Below, in pieces: positions 25,622 through 33,932 of a stretch of DNA of 64,000 nt. The DNA lies in the NCBI GenBank assembly GCA_945867815.1, contig CAMBIX010000010.1, positions 1-64,000 of the forward strand, written 5' to 3'. Position numbers and translations under genes: made by a program. The notes beneath the pieces are model-generated. The model was not told where the DNA came from and did not search any database. It was given only the letters and a program-made list of their open reading frames with translations. The stretch's first letter is position 1; the number at the start of each line of letters is the position of its first letter. The stretch comes from an uncultured Veillonellaceae bacterium (lineage in GTDB: Bacteria; Bacillota; Negativicutes; Veillonellales; Veillonellaceae).

Positions 25622-25660
25622 AAAAAAGCGGACCTAAGTCTCTTCTTATTCTGCTTTTTT
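25622..25660 (+). terminator. terminator before murA
   Basis: AAAAAAGCGGA (25622-25632) pairs with TCTGCTTTTTT (25650-25660), allowing one G-T pair. The A and T tracts make it usable in both directions. Confidence 0.75.
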
Positions 25661-25682
25661 AATATTTTGTTTGAAGTGGATA

Positions 25683-25711
25683 TTGAAGAAAGCATAAAAA
25701 AACGGTATACT
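25683..25711 (+). promoter_or_regulatory. promoter of murA-mreB
   Basis: TTGAAG (25683-25688) and TATACT (25706-25711) are spaced by 17 bp. This is the only clear promoter seen before murA. Confidence 0.7.
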
Positions 25712-25796
25712 AATAAAAGTATTTTAGAATAGCGTTACGTGGCTTTACTTGTAGGAAGAGGAGTAGAGCCTTATCATAATGTGGGAGGAAAAGTCT

Positions 25797-27059
25797 TTGG
25801 AAAAGCTCATTATTAATGGAGGAAAGCCGCTGGAAGGGCGTATACGAGTAAGCAGTGCTAAAAATGCCGTATTGCCGATTATTGCTGCTACGATGTTAGC
25901 TTCGACTCCCAGCCGTTTATTAGAGCTTCCGCAATTAGAAGACGTACATACTATATGCAATGTAATTGCCTCGCTAGGTGTAAAGGTAACGGCCGATGAG
26001 ACAAATGATGAGATACAATTCGATGCTTCCCACTTAACATCCATTGAAGCACCGTATGATTTAGTACGTCGTATGAGGGCTTCTTTTTTAGTTATGGGTC
26101 CTTTATTGGCTCGTCTAGGAGAAGCTCGTATTTCTTTGCCTGGTGGTTGTGCTATTGGTAGTCGCCCTATTGATCTCCATTTAAAAGCTTTTGAAGCTTT
26201 AGGGGCAACAATTGAAATGGGCGATGGCTATGTATACGCTAAGGCACCTAATGGCTTAATTGGTAACCAGATTTATTTGGATTTTCCAAGTGTAGGGGCT
26301 ACTGAAAATGTAGTTATGGCTGCATCTATGGCTAAGGGAAAGACGGTTATCGAAAATGCAGCGGAAGAGCCAGAAATTGTTGATTTAGTTACCTATTTGA
26401 ATAGTATGGGCGCCAATATTCGTGGGGCTGGTACAAATATTATTCGTATTGAAGGGGTTGACCACTTAGAAGGGGCTACCCATACGGTTATTCCTGATCG
26501 TATTGAAGCTGGGACGTATTTAATCGCAGCGGCCATGACTGGTGGCGATGTGTACGTAGAAAATGCTTTATCTGAACACTTGAAACCTGTAGTAGCTAAA
26601 TTAAAAGAAACTGGTGTTAAGGTAGAAGAAGATGTTGATGGTATTCGTGTTATTAGCGATGGTCACTTAAAGGCTGCTGATATTAAGACTTTACCTTATC
26701 CAGGATTTCCAACAGATATGCAGGCGCAATTTATGGCCTTAACAACAATCGCAGAAGGTACAAGTACAATTATGGAAACGGTATTTGAGAACCGTTTTAT
26801 GCATGTGGATGAACTTCGCAAAATGGGAGCTTCTATTCGTATTGAAGAGCGCCGAGCTATTGTGGAAGGTGTTAAGAAGTTACATGGTGCAGAAGTGCGG
26901 GCTACGGATTTACGAGCTGGCGCGGCTCTTGTTTGCGCAGGACTAGCGGCAGAAGGTATTACAAAGGTAACACAGTTATCTCATATCGATAGAGGGTATG
27001 ATAATTTAGTAGGTAAGCTGAAAGGATTGGGTGCGGATATTGTTCGGGTGGACGAATAA
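25797..27059 (+). CDS. murA: UDP-N-acetylglucosamine 1-carboxyvinyltransferase
   Basis: 420 residues; transfers enolpyruvate to UDP-GlcNAc, the first committed step of peptidoglycan synthesis, and is the fosfomycin target. The fosfomycin-reactive Cys is Cys118 in [16 protein letters not shown]. The N-terminal [18 protein letters not shown] matches the family only from the TTG at 25797, which also has GGGAGG 8 nt upstream. An ATG at 25779 would add six residues and place the ribosome-binding site inside the gene. Overlaps the mreB-like start by 29 nt. Confidence 0.94.
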   Translation: MEKLIINGGKPLEGRIRVSSAKNAVLPIIAATMLASTPSRLLELPQLEDVHTICNVIASLGVKVTADETNDEIQFDASHLTSIEAPYDLVRRMRASFLVMGPLLARLGEARISLPGGCAIGSRPIDLHLKAFEALGATIEMGDGYVYAKAPNGLIGNQIYLDFPSVGATENVVMAASMAKGKTVIENAAEEPEIVDLVTYLNSMGANIRGAGTNIIRIEGVDHLEGATHTVIPDRIEAGTYLIAAAMTGGDVYVENALSEHLKPVVAKLKETGVKVEEDVDGIRVISDGHLKAADIKTLPYPGFPTDMQAQFMALTTIAEGTSTIMETVFENRFMHVDELRKMGASIRIEERRAIVEGVKKLHGAEVRATDLRAGAALVCAGLAAEGITKVTQLSHIDRGYDNLVGKLKGLGADIVRVDE

Positions 27060-28227
27060 AAAGAAGCAGCCAGCGGCTACAAAAGAGGAACGCCGGGCGG
27101 CACGGCAAAAATTAAATAGCCAACCGATTGCGCAAGTTACCCCGACGCCTTCGGCTAGGAAAGGAAAGACGGCACGTAAGCCGTCTTTCCTTGAAAAAAT
27201 AGGTCTTTTATGGGCTTATGATATTGGCATTGATTTGGGTACGGCCAATGTACTTGTCTATATCAAGGGCAAGGGCATTGTATTGGATGAACCTGGCTAT
27301 GTAGCCCGTGATACGAAGACAAAAGAAGTTTTAGCAGTTGGCGAAGAAGCTAAAAATATGAATGGCCGCACACCGGAAGGCATTGAAGTTATACGGCCTT
27401 TGCAGGAAGGCGTCATTGCTGACTATGATATGACGCAGTTTATGCTTCATTATTTTATCTCATCTGTGCTTCCCGCATCTACATTTATCAAGCCACGTGT
27501 TATCATTTGTGTACCATCAGCGATTACACCAGTGGAACGGCGGGCTGTATTAGAAGCTTCCTTACAGGCGGGGGCGCGTAAGACCGTTTTAATAGAAGAA
27601 TCTTTAGCTGCTGCGCTAGGTGTTGGCTTAGATAAGGCGGGCGCTAATGCAGGGGCTATGATTGTAGATGTTGGTGGCGGTACGACAGATATTGCTGTCT
27701 TGTCGCAGACGGGTATTGTTGTAAGTGAGTCTTTGCATGTAGGTAGTGATGATTTTGATGCGGCGCTAGCCTATTACATTCGGCGTAAACGTAAGGTTTT
27801 ATTAGGCCGTAATAGTGCGGAAGAACTTAAAATTGCGGTAGGTACGGTTGACCGTAAGAGCTCTGTTCGGGAAGGTACCGTTCGCGGTCGTGATTTACAC
27901 ACAGGTTTGCCTAAAGAGTTAATTGTCACATCTACAGAAGTACAACGAGCTTTGGAAGCACCTGTGCAGGAAATTATTGAAGGCATAAAGGGGATTTTAG
28001 AAAAAACATCGCCAGAGTTGTTGGCACAGATTGCAGATAATGGCATTATCTTAACAGGTGGTGGTGCCTTAATTGACGGCTTAGACCGATTAATTACAAG
28101 AATGACGGGAATTGTATCTTATTTAGCCGAAAATCCTCGGTATTCCGTTGTGCTAGGTACCGGCAAAGCCTTAAAAGAAATGAATGCATTACAGGATACA
28201 CTAGAAGAGTTGTATTCTGTTAGATAA
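27031..28227 (+). CDS. mreB: MreB/Mbl-type actin homolog with N-terminal extension
   Basis: 398 residues. The actin-fold core starts near residue 63 ([20 protein letters not shown]), with phosphate loops and [13 protein letters not shown] (about residues 213-225) and [17 protein letters not shown] (about 338-354). About 55 basic, Pro/Ala-rich residues precede the core, whereas MreB usually begins within about 10 residues of it. The first residues (ILFGW) are hydrophobic and could touch the membrane. GTG 27031 lies 7 nt after AAAGGA; TTG 27040 is an alternative. MreB guides cell-wall synthesis, so such a gene in a coccoid genus is of interest. Confidence 0.85.
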   Translation: MRILFGWTNKKKQPAATKEERRAARQKLNSQPIAQVTPTPSARKGKTARKPSFLEKIGLLWAYDIGIDLGTANVLVYIKGKGIVLDEPGYVARDTKTKEVLAVGEEAKNMNGRTPEGIEVIRPLQEGVIADYDMTQFMLHYFISSVLPASTFIKPRVIICVPSAITPVERRAVLEASLQAGARKTVLIEESLAAALGVGLDKAGANAGAMIVDVGGGTTDIAVLSQTGIVVSESLHVGSDDFDAALAYYIRRKRKVLLGRNSAEELKIAVGTVDRKSSVREGTVRGRDLHTGLPKELIVTSTEVQRALEAPVQEIIEGIKGILEKTSPELLAQIADNGIILTGGGALIDGLDRLITRMTGIVSYLAENPRYSVVLGTGKALKEMNALQDTLEELYSVR

Positions 28228-28248
28228 TACAGTGAAGGGGTTGTTAGT

Positions 28249-28551
28249 ATGTTATGGAAAAAAAGATTATGTACGATGGCTATGGCTGCTATGCTAGTTG
28301 GTGCTGTTGGAGCATCTCAGGCAGCCGATGTACAGCATCAATCGGTTTTAAATGGTAAAGTAGTCACCGTTATTGCTGTTGGTACACCGGTTCAAGAAGG
28401 AGCGTCTTTAATGACGGTTGAAACCTTGGCAGGTCCTATGACGGCATCGCGGGCAACGGTGGCTGGTGTAGTAACAGCTGTAGAAGTACAGCCAGGTCAG
28501 ACGGTACAACGTGGCCAGGATGTAGCTATTGTTGATACAGATAAAAAATAA
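28249..28551 (+). CDS. exported biotinyl/lipoyl-like domain protein
   Basis: 100 residues: a signal peptide (MLWKKRLCTMAMAAMLVGAV... cut after SQA, about residue 25), then one beta-sandwich hairpin unit of the biotinyl/lipoyl type (GKVVTVIAVGTPVQEGASLM, TVAGVVTAVEVQPGQTVQRG, QDVAIVD). The tip where carrier proteins have the modified Lys (E-A-M-K-M) reads LAGPMTAS, with no Lys. It is therefore unlikely to be biotinylated, and resembles instead the lipoyl-like hairpins of periplasmic adaptor proteins. It is directly upstream of an S55 protease-like gene. Function unknown. Confidence 0.65.
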   Translation: MLWKKRLCTMAMAAMLVGAVGASQAADVQHQSVLNGKVVTVIAVGTPVQEGASLMTVETLAGPMTASRATVAGVVTAVEVQPGQTVQRGQDVAIVDTDKK

Positions 28552-28586
28552 GATGTCAAAAGGCATGTAAGGGTAGAGAGGCGATT

Positions 28587-30566
28587 ATGAAGATTACCAA
28601 ATTGGCTTGTCGTAGATTGCTTGTAACGATTAGCGCTTGTCTGGTTATGACAGGTGTAGTTCAAGCTATGGAGTTTATGCCTGTATCACAAGTACGTACA
28701 GGTATGACAGGTCATGCAGATACTGTAATAGAAGGTAATACTATTAGCCAGTTTAATGTAAAAGTCTTGGGCGTTATGAAGGATAGAGGTCCATCAGGCG
28801 ATTTGATTTTGGCTCAAGTGTCGGGACCTGTGATTGATCAAACAGGTGGTATTGTACATGGCATGAGCGGTAGCCCTGTTTATATTGATGGTAAATTAGT
28901 TGGCGCTATTGCTTATGGTTGGGGCTTTGCCGATGCTCGTATAGGGATGATTACTCCTATTGAGCAGATGGTAAAATTATGGAACATTCCTTATCAAAAG
29001 GAAGTGACTAATCCATGGAAGGATCAGCAGCTTATTCCTTTAGGTACACCACTTATGGCGTATGGCTTTGATAAGGCTTCTCTTGATTATATGAAGTCTA
29101 AGATGACAGAATATAATTATGTGCCTTATGAGACAGCAGCTGCTAGCGGGGATGATGTGAAGCAACCTTTAAAAGCTGGTGGTTCAGTAGCTGCTTTGCT
29201 TGTAGATGGTGATTTAAAACTTGGTGCCATTGGTACCGTTACCTATGTAGATAAGGATAAAATGGTCGCTTTTGGACATCCTTTCTTAAAACGTGGTAGT
29301 GTCGGTTATTTTATGCATAATGCCTATATTTTTACTGTTGTAAAAAGCGTTGACTCTGGCTTTAAGGTCGGCTCTATGGGTGCCGAAGTAGGAACTGTTA
29401 CTGAAGACCGCGGTGCCGGTATTGCCGGTATTGAAGGGCAGTATAATGCAGGGATTCCTGTAAAATTCATCATTCGTGATGAAGATACTGGCAAAATCCG
29501 TAATTCTTACGTTAAGGTGATTGATGCGAATGAAATGACACCAACCTTGGTAGCAACGTCTTTTTATAGTTTCTTAAATAAGACCTTGGATCGAACGGGG
29601 GAAGGCACATCGACGGTGGATTTGACGATTACGCCGCGGAATCAGGATATTCCGGTATTTAAGCGGATTAATATGTTCCATTCTAATGAAGATATTGCCC
29701 AAGATAGTGTAGATGAAACCTATAAAATTTTGGATTCCTTAATGAATAACCGTTTTAGACCTTATGATATTTCAAGCATGCAAATAGAAGCCAATGTGAT
29801 GAAACAATCTAAGGTAGCCATGATTGCTGATGCGCAGGCTGGTCCCTTAGTAGTGGCACCAGGTGATACCATTTATGTGGATGTTGTTTTGGAACCGTAT
29901 CGGGATAAGCCTGTAACGAAAGAGATTTTTTACACGGTACCGAAGGATCAACCGTTAGGTAAGGCTACCTTGGAAGTTAGAGGGGGCGGTGTTATTCCGT
30001 TACCTTATTTATTTGCTAAGCAAAAGTATCATTTGACGGATGAAATTATACATCGGTTGCAAGTATACAAAGATTTTAATGATTATTATAAGTACTTGCG
30101 TGATGATGATACAAATAATGAAATTGTTGTTCAAATTTTAGATCCACAGCTAGTTGTAGGTATTGAAGATATGGATTCGTCGGCAAAACCGAAGATTGAT
30201 GGTGTCGAATCGAATCCAATACCAGGTCAGGTTAAACCAGAAAAAACAGCTGGTGCTTTAAATGCGATTAATCTGGATGAAACGAAGGATATTCCAGAAG
30301 CTAAGGTAGCAACGAATTATGTAGTTAAGGGGGATGGACAATTTGAAATCCTCGTTACAACGCCGGAAAAGCGTGATAAAGCCTTAGCTAAACAAAAACG
30401 TGAACAGGCTAAACTTTTAGCAGAAAAAGCAAGTAAAGATACTGGTGCAGATACGACTACGGCAAGTAGTGATACTGATACAACAGATACTGATGGCAGC
30501 GCTTTAACATCAAATGGACTAACGCCAACTGGTTACGTTATGACGCATGCAACCATTCATCAGTAA
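28587..30566 (+). CDS. SpoIVB (peptidase S55) domain protein, exported
   Basis: 659 residues with a signal peptide (about 1-28). The S55 SpoIVB domain has FMPVSQVRTGMTGHADTVIE and the serine motif GGIVHGMSGSPVYIDGKLVG (Ser94 is the likely nucleophile, Ser96 next to it), then VDKDKMVAFGHPFLKRG (about 222-238). A long C-terminal part without the PDZ arrangement of SpoIVB follows, ending in a Lys/Ala/Thr/Asp-rich tail. SpoIVB cuts SpoIVFA during sporulation in Bacillus; here no sporulation genes are nearby, so another envelope role is likely. Confidence 0.8.
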   Translation: MKITKLACRRLLVTISACLVMTGVVQAMEFMPVSQVRTGMTGHADTVIEGNTISQFNVKVLGVMKDRGPSGDLILAQVSGPVIDQTGGIVHGMSGSPVYIDGKLVGAIAYGWGFADARIGMITPIEQMVKLWNIPYQKEVTNPWKDQQLIPLGTPLMAYGFDKASLDYMKSKMTEYNYVPYETAAASGDDVKQPLKAGGSVAALLVDGDLKLGAIGTVTYVDKDKMVAFGHPFLKRGSVGYFMHNAYIFTVVKSVDSGFKVGSMGAEVGTVTEDRGAGIAGIEGQYNAGIPVKFIIRDEDTGKIRNSYVKVIDANEMTPTLVATSFYSFLNKTLDRTGEGTSTVDLTITPRNQDIPVFKRINMFHSNEDIAQDSVDETYKILDSLMNNRFRPYDISSMQIEANVMKQSKVAMIADAQAGPLVVAPGDTIYVDVVLEPYRDKPVTKEIFYTVPKDQPLGKATLEVRGGGVIPLPYLFAKQKYHLTDEIIHRLQVYKDFNDYYKYLRDDDTNNEIVVQILDPQLVVGIEDMDSSAKPKIDGVESNPIPGQVKPEKTAGALNAINLDETKDIPEAKVATNYVVKGDGQFEILVTTPEKRDKALAKQKREQAKLLAEKASKDTGADTTTASSDTDTTDTDGSALTSNGLTPTGYVMTHATIHQ

Positions 30567-30604
30567 GGAAAAAATAATTAAGGTTCACGTTTTGTTTAAG
30601 AAAA

Positions 30605-30918
30605 GGGCTATCTCACAAGGAGCCTTACGGTAGTATTAGTTCCGAGAGGTAGCGTTTTTCTTTTAAAGTGTCAGGTAACTTTTGGTTTAAGCAGTTAAAA
30701 CAGATATTTATTTGAGAAAAGTCCTCTCTCCCGCAAAAAGCCTTACGGTAGTACTAGTTCCGAGAGGTAGCGTTTTTCTTTTAAAGTGTCAGGAAACTGT
30801 TTTTGTTTAAGCAGTTAAAATAGATATTTATTTGAGAAAAGTCCTCTCTCCCGCAAGGAGCCTTACGATAGTACCAGCTCCGAGGGAGAGAGGACTTTTG
30901 GTTCTGAGGGAGAGAGGA
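30605..30918. repeat. tandem array of terminator-like hairpins, unit about 119 bp
   Basis: A unit beginning GCCTTACGGTAGTA recurs at 30622, 30740 and 30860, with spacings of 118 and 120 bp. The connecting segments (TTTAAAGTGTCAGG..., GCAGTTAAAA, AGATATTTATTTGAGAAAAG) are nearly identical between units. The third copy forms a perfect hairpin: AAAAGTCCTCTCTCCC with GGGAGAGAGGACTTTT around a loop containing GGAGCC...GCTCC. The first copy pairs GCTATCTC with GAGGTAGC and ends in TTTTT. The loop is the reverse complement of the one at 25489-25510. Confidence 0.8.
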
Positions 30919-31030
30919 TTTTTAGTTTCATATAGTTTTCATGCGCTCCCCCTATACTACCAAGCGTTCTCATTCTTGATAGGCATCTTATTTATAAAGG
31001 CTTTTTAACAAATCCTTTGCGATTCTATTA
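30919..31030 (+). other. intergenic spacer before the mla operon
   Basis: Non-coding as far as I can see. AT-rich, without further copies of the tandem unit. Confidence 0.4.
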
Positions 31031-31059
31031 ATGACAAAGTGTTATATTTTTGCTAAAAT
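31031..31059 (+). promoter_or_regulatory. putative promoter of the mla operon
   Basis: ATGACA (31031-31036) and TAAAAT (31054-31059) with a 17-bp spacer. The boxes overlap the farthest upstream ATG of mlaE, which supports the later GTG start at 31091. Confidence 0.55.
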
Positions 31060-31090
31060 TTATAATAGTATTGGCAGAGGAGGGAAGACT

Positions 31091-31852
31091 GTGAATGTAT
31101 TTGAAGCGGTAGGGCATTTTGTTATACTTTGCCTGCAAGCAGTAGGAACAGCGGTCTTACTCATCTGGGGGACAATATGCCAATTAAAGCATTTGAATTG
31201 GCGGCATGTAATTTTTCAAATGGCTCATTTGGGTGTCGATTCTCTGCCGATTGTCAGCTTAACACTTTTCTTTGCTGGTGCGGTTATGACCTTGCAGATA
31301 GCTAATATTTTAGTTAGCTACGGGGCGCAGAGTACGGTAGGTGGCATCATTGCTATTTCTATGGGGCGAGAACTAGGTCCAGTTTTGGTCGGTGTTGTTT
31401 TATCTGGTCGCGTGGGCGCCGCTATTACAGCGGAGCTTGGCACGATGAAGGTAACCGAACAGATTGATGCCTTGCGTGTTATGGCGGTCAATCCTGTAGG
31501 GTATTTGGTGGTACCGCGTGTAGTAGCTTGTATGATTATGGTGCCGATTTTAGCCTTTTATGGCGTTATGCTTGGCATTTTAGGTGGTTACATTGTGGCT
31601 GTTTTTGTGCAGGGTCTATTAGGAGCGGCTTTTTTGGATTCTATCCAAATGCTGGCTGTCACTACTGATTTAACTTATGGTTTACTTAAGGCCTGCATTT
31701 TTGGCGGTGTTATTGCTTTAGTAGGTGCCTATAAGGGTATGACGACAGGTGAAGGTGCGGCAGCGGTTGGTAACTCCACGACTAGTTCTGTAGTGACAAG
31801 TATCATATTGGTCTTTGTCTTAAATTATTTCTTATCATCGATATTATTCTGA
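31091..31852 (+). CDS. mlaE: MlaE-type ABC transporter permease
   Basis: 253 residues; inner-membrane permease of the MCE phospholipid transporter. The family signature runs from LPIVSLTLFFAGAVMTLQ through GRELGPVLVGVVLSGRVGAA, ITAELGTMKVTEQIDALRVM (about residues 95-140) to four or five further helices. The GTG at 31091 follows GGAGGG (31078-31083). It leads an mlaE-mlaF-mlaD operon; no mlaA, mlaB or mlaC is nearby, as reported for Veillonella. Confidence 0.93.
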   Translation: MNVFEAVGHFVILCLQAVGTAVLLIWGTICQLKHLNWRHVIFQMAHLGVDSLPIVSLTLFFAGAVMTLQIANILVSYGAQSTVGGIIAISMGRELGPVLVGVVLSGRVGAAITAELGTMKVTEQIDALRVMAVNPVGYLVVPRVVACMIMVPILAFYGVMLGILGGYIVAVFVQGLLGAAFLDSIQMLAVTTDLTYGLLKACIFGGVIALVGAYKGMTTGEGAAAVGNSTTSSVVTSIILVFVLNYFLSSILF

Positions 31853-31859
31853 GGTAGCT

Positions 31860-32624
31860 ATGATTGAGTTAAAAGATATAGTTGTCGCCTATGGTGAAAG
31901 AAAAGTATATGACCATTTGAATTTAACTGTTAAGGATGGCGAGACACTAGCTATTTTAGGTGGCTCTGGAGCCGGTAAAAGTACTCTTCTTCGCTTGCTG
32001 ATTGGTTTGCAGCGGGCTAATAGTGGTCAAATTATTATTGACGGCACAGATATTATGAAGCTGACAGAAGATGAATTTGATAAAATGCGTGTTCATATGG
32101 GCATGGTTTTTCAGTACTCAGCCCTTTTTGACTCTATGAACGTCTTTGAAAATGTAGCCTTTGCCTTACGTATGCATACGAAGATGAAGGAAGACGAGAT
32201 TAAGGCGGTTGTAGCAGATAAACTACGCCTAGTTGGTTTGCCTGGTATTGAAGAGTATATGCCAAGCGAATTGTCCGGTGGTATGAAGAAGCGGGTAGGG
32301 CTCGCTAGAGCCATTGCTTTTAATCCGTCTATTGTGCTTTATGATGAACCAACATCAGGTTTAGACCCTGTTACGTCAGGGACAATTGGTCGTTTGATTA
32401 AGAGTATGCAACGTCATTTAGGCTGTACCTCCTTAGTAGTTACTCATGATATGAATTTAGCCTTTGATGTGGCTGACCGTATAGGGCTTGTAGGCGATAA
32501 GCATTTTATAGCACTAGCACCAACAGATGAATTTAAAAATTCTACCAATCCAGTGGTGCAGAATTTTATCCATGGCATTGATCCAGATGCCTTAATTGAT
32601 GATGGGAAAGGAATGAGGGCATGA
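31860..32624 (+). CDS. mlaF: MlaF-type ABC transporter ATPase
   Basis: 254 residues; powers lipid transport with MlaE. Walker A GGSGAGKST at residues 34-42, Q-loop MVFQYSALFDS, signature LSGGMKKR (about 138-145), Walker B IVLYDEPTSGLDP and the switch His in VVTHDMN. The C-terminal segment (NPVVQNFIHGIDPDALIDDG) matches MlaF proteins. It starts 7 nt after mlaE, and its stop overlaps the mlaD ATG by 4 nt. Confidence 0.95.
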   Translation: MIELKDIVVAYGERKVYDHLNLTVKDGETLAILGGSGAGKSTLLRLLIGLQRANSGQIIIDGTDIMKLTEDEFDKMRVHMGMVFQYSALFDSMNVFENVAFALRMHTKMKEDEIKAVVADKLRLVGLPGIEEYMPSELSGGMKKRVGLARAIAFNPSIVLYDEPTSGLDPVTSGTIGRLIKSMQRHLGCTSLVVTHDMNLAFDVADRIGLVGDKHFIALAPTDEFKNSTNPVVQNFIHGIDPDALIDDGKGMRA

Positions 32625-33913
32625 ATTGGACAACAGAAGCAAAGGTTGGCTTCTTTACCGTAATTGGCCTCATTTGTTTAGTCGTTTCTCTGTTATTTTT
32701 AGGGCATGCCCAGTTGTTTGGGCCTCCACAGATTCATTTTACAGGCCAGTTTACGACAGCTAATGGATTACAGGCAGGTAATGCTGTGCAGTTTTCTGGC
32801 GTACCTGTTGGTAAGGTTACTAAGGTTAAAGTTAGCGGTCAAGGCGTTGATGTTGAAATGGAAGTTAATAAGGATGTGGAGATTCCTATCGATTCGACCC
32901 TAACCATTACAACGAATGGCTTTATAGGAGATAAATTGGTAGCAATCACACCAGGTAAATCTAAGACCTATATTACTAGTGGTGATGTAATTAAGGGATC
33001 TGGTACAGGTAGTATGGATAAGGTCTTAGACCAAGCCGATAAGATGATGCAGGCGGCAACTAAGACTATGAATTCTATTAATGCCGTTATTGGTGATAAA
33101 AAGACGCAAGATGCCTTAAAGAATACCCTACAGATGACGCAAGTTATTGCGCAAAATACAGCTGATTTAACAGGGCAGTTAAATAGTATGGCTGGTGAAA
33201 ATCGTGGTAATATTCATGCTATAACGAGTAATATGGTAGGCTTGACAGAAAATATGGAAGGCATTACCAATCAGCTAGATACAACGCTTAAAAATATAGA
33301 TGGCGATGGACAGACCAGTACAGAGATTCGTCAGATTGTAGGTAATCTGCAGCAGACGACAAATAGTATTAACAAAATGGCTTCTTCCATGGAAGGTGTG
33401 GTTACCAGTCCAGAAAACAAGCAAGATATAGAGACGGTACTTCATAATACAGCACAGCTTACAACAAAATTAAATCGTCTGACCGGTGGAGACGTAAAAG
33501 GTGGTCAAAGCCCTTTTAAGGTCGAAACGGGAGTAGAAATGTTGTATAATAATCAGACGGACAAATATAGTCCAAATGCTAACTTCCGTTTATTTGCAGG
33601 CAAAAATGCCATAGAGTTAGGGGCTACCCATATAGGAGATGGTAGCCATTTAGAACTAACCTATGGTAAAGAAGTAGCTAATAAGTTTTTCTTACAAGGT
33701 GGGTTATATGAAGGACAGGTTGGTGTCGGTATGGCTTATGGCTTAGGAACACCGTTTTCCTTGTCATTAGCGGCCTATGATCCTAATGATTTAACTTACC
33801 GTTTACGTAGTGAATTTAGATTATATAATGATACCTATGCAGTTGCTCAGTTTGTTCGACCTTATAGTGCCGAATATGGAGGAAACTACTTTGGGATTAG
33901 ACAAGCATTTTAG
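32621..33913 (+). CDS. mlaD: MlaD-type MCE protein with C-terminal beta-barrel-like domain
   Basis: 430 residues, more than twice E. coli MlaD (183). An N-terminal transmembrane anchor (about residues 9-28) is followed by one MCE domain (FTTANGLQAGNAVQFSGVPVGK...TTNGFIGDKLVAI, about 39-120). A long Gln/Asn/Thr-rich helical stretch (about 128-292) could span the periplasm. The C-terminal 130 residues alternate like amphipathic strands (VETGVEMLYNN, NAIELGATHIG, SHLELTYGKEV, FFLQGGLYEGQVGVGMAYG) and end in RQAF with a terminal Phe, as in outer-membrane barrels. This matches the trans-envelope MlaD described in V. parvula. Confidence 0.92.
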   Translation: MNWTTEAKVGFFTVIGLICLVVSLLFLGHAQLFGPPQIHFTGQFTTANGLQAGNAVQFSGVPVGKVTKVKVSGQGVDVEMEVNKDVEIPIDSTLTITTNGFIGDKLVAITPGKSKTYITSGDVIKGSGTGSMDKVLDQADKMMQAATKTMNSINAVIGDKKTQDALKNTLQMTQVIAQNTADLTGQLNSMAGENRGNIHAITSNMVGLTENMEGITNQLDTTLKNIDGDGQTSTEIRQIVGNLQQTTNSINKMASSMEGVVTSPENKQDIETVLHNTAQLTTKLNRLTGGDVKGGQSPFKVETGVEMLYNNQTDKYSPNANFRLFAGKNAIELGATHIGDGSHLELTYGKEVANKFFLQGGLYEGQVGVGMAYGLGTPFSLSLAAYDPNDLTYRLRSEFRLYNDTYAVAQFVRPYSAEYGGNYFGIRQAF

Positions 33914-33932
33914 TGTGGAGGTCGAATAGAGT

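Noticed and set aside
30605-30918. CRISPR array
   Set aside because: The repeated unit is about 119 bp with conserved sequence throughout and terminator-type hairpins. There are no unique spacers between short repeats and no cas genes in the window.
32706-32903. Second plus-strand frame inside mlaD
   Set aside because: An out-of-frame shadow within a well-supported gene.
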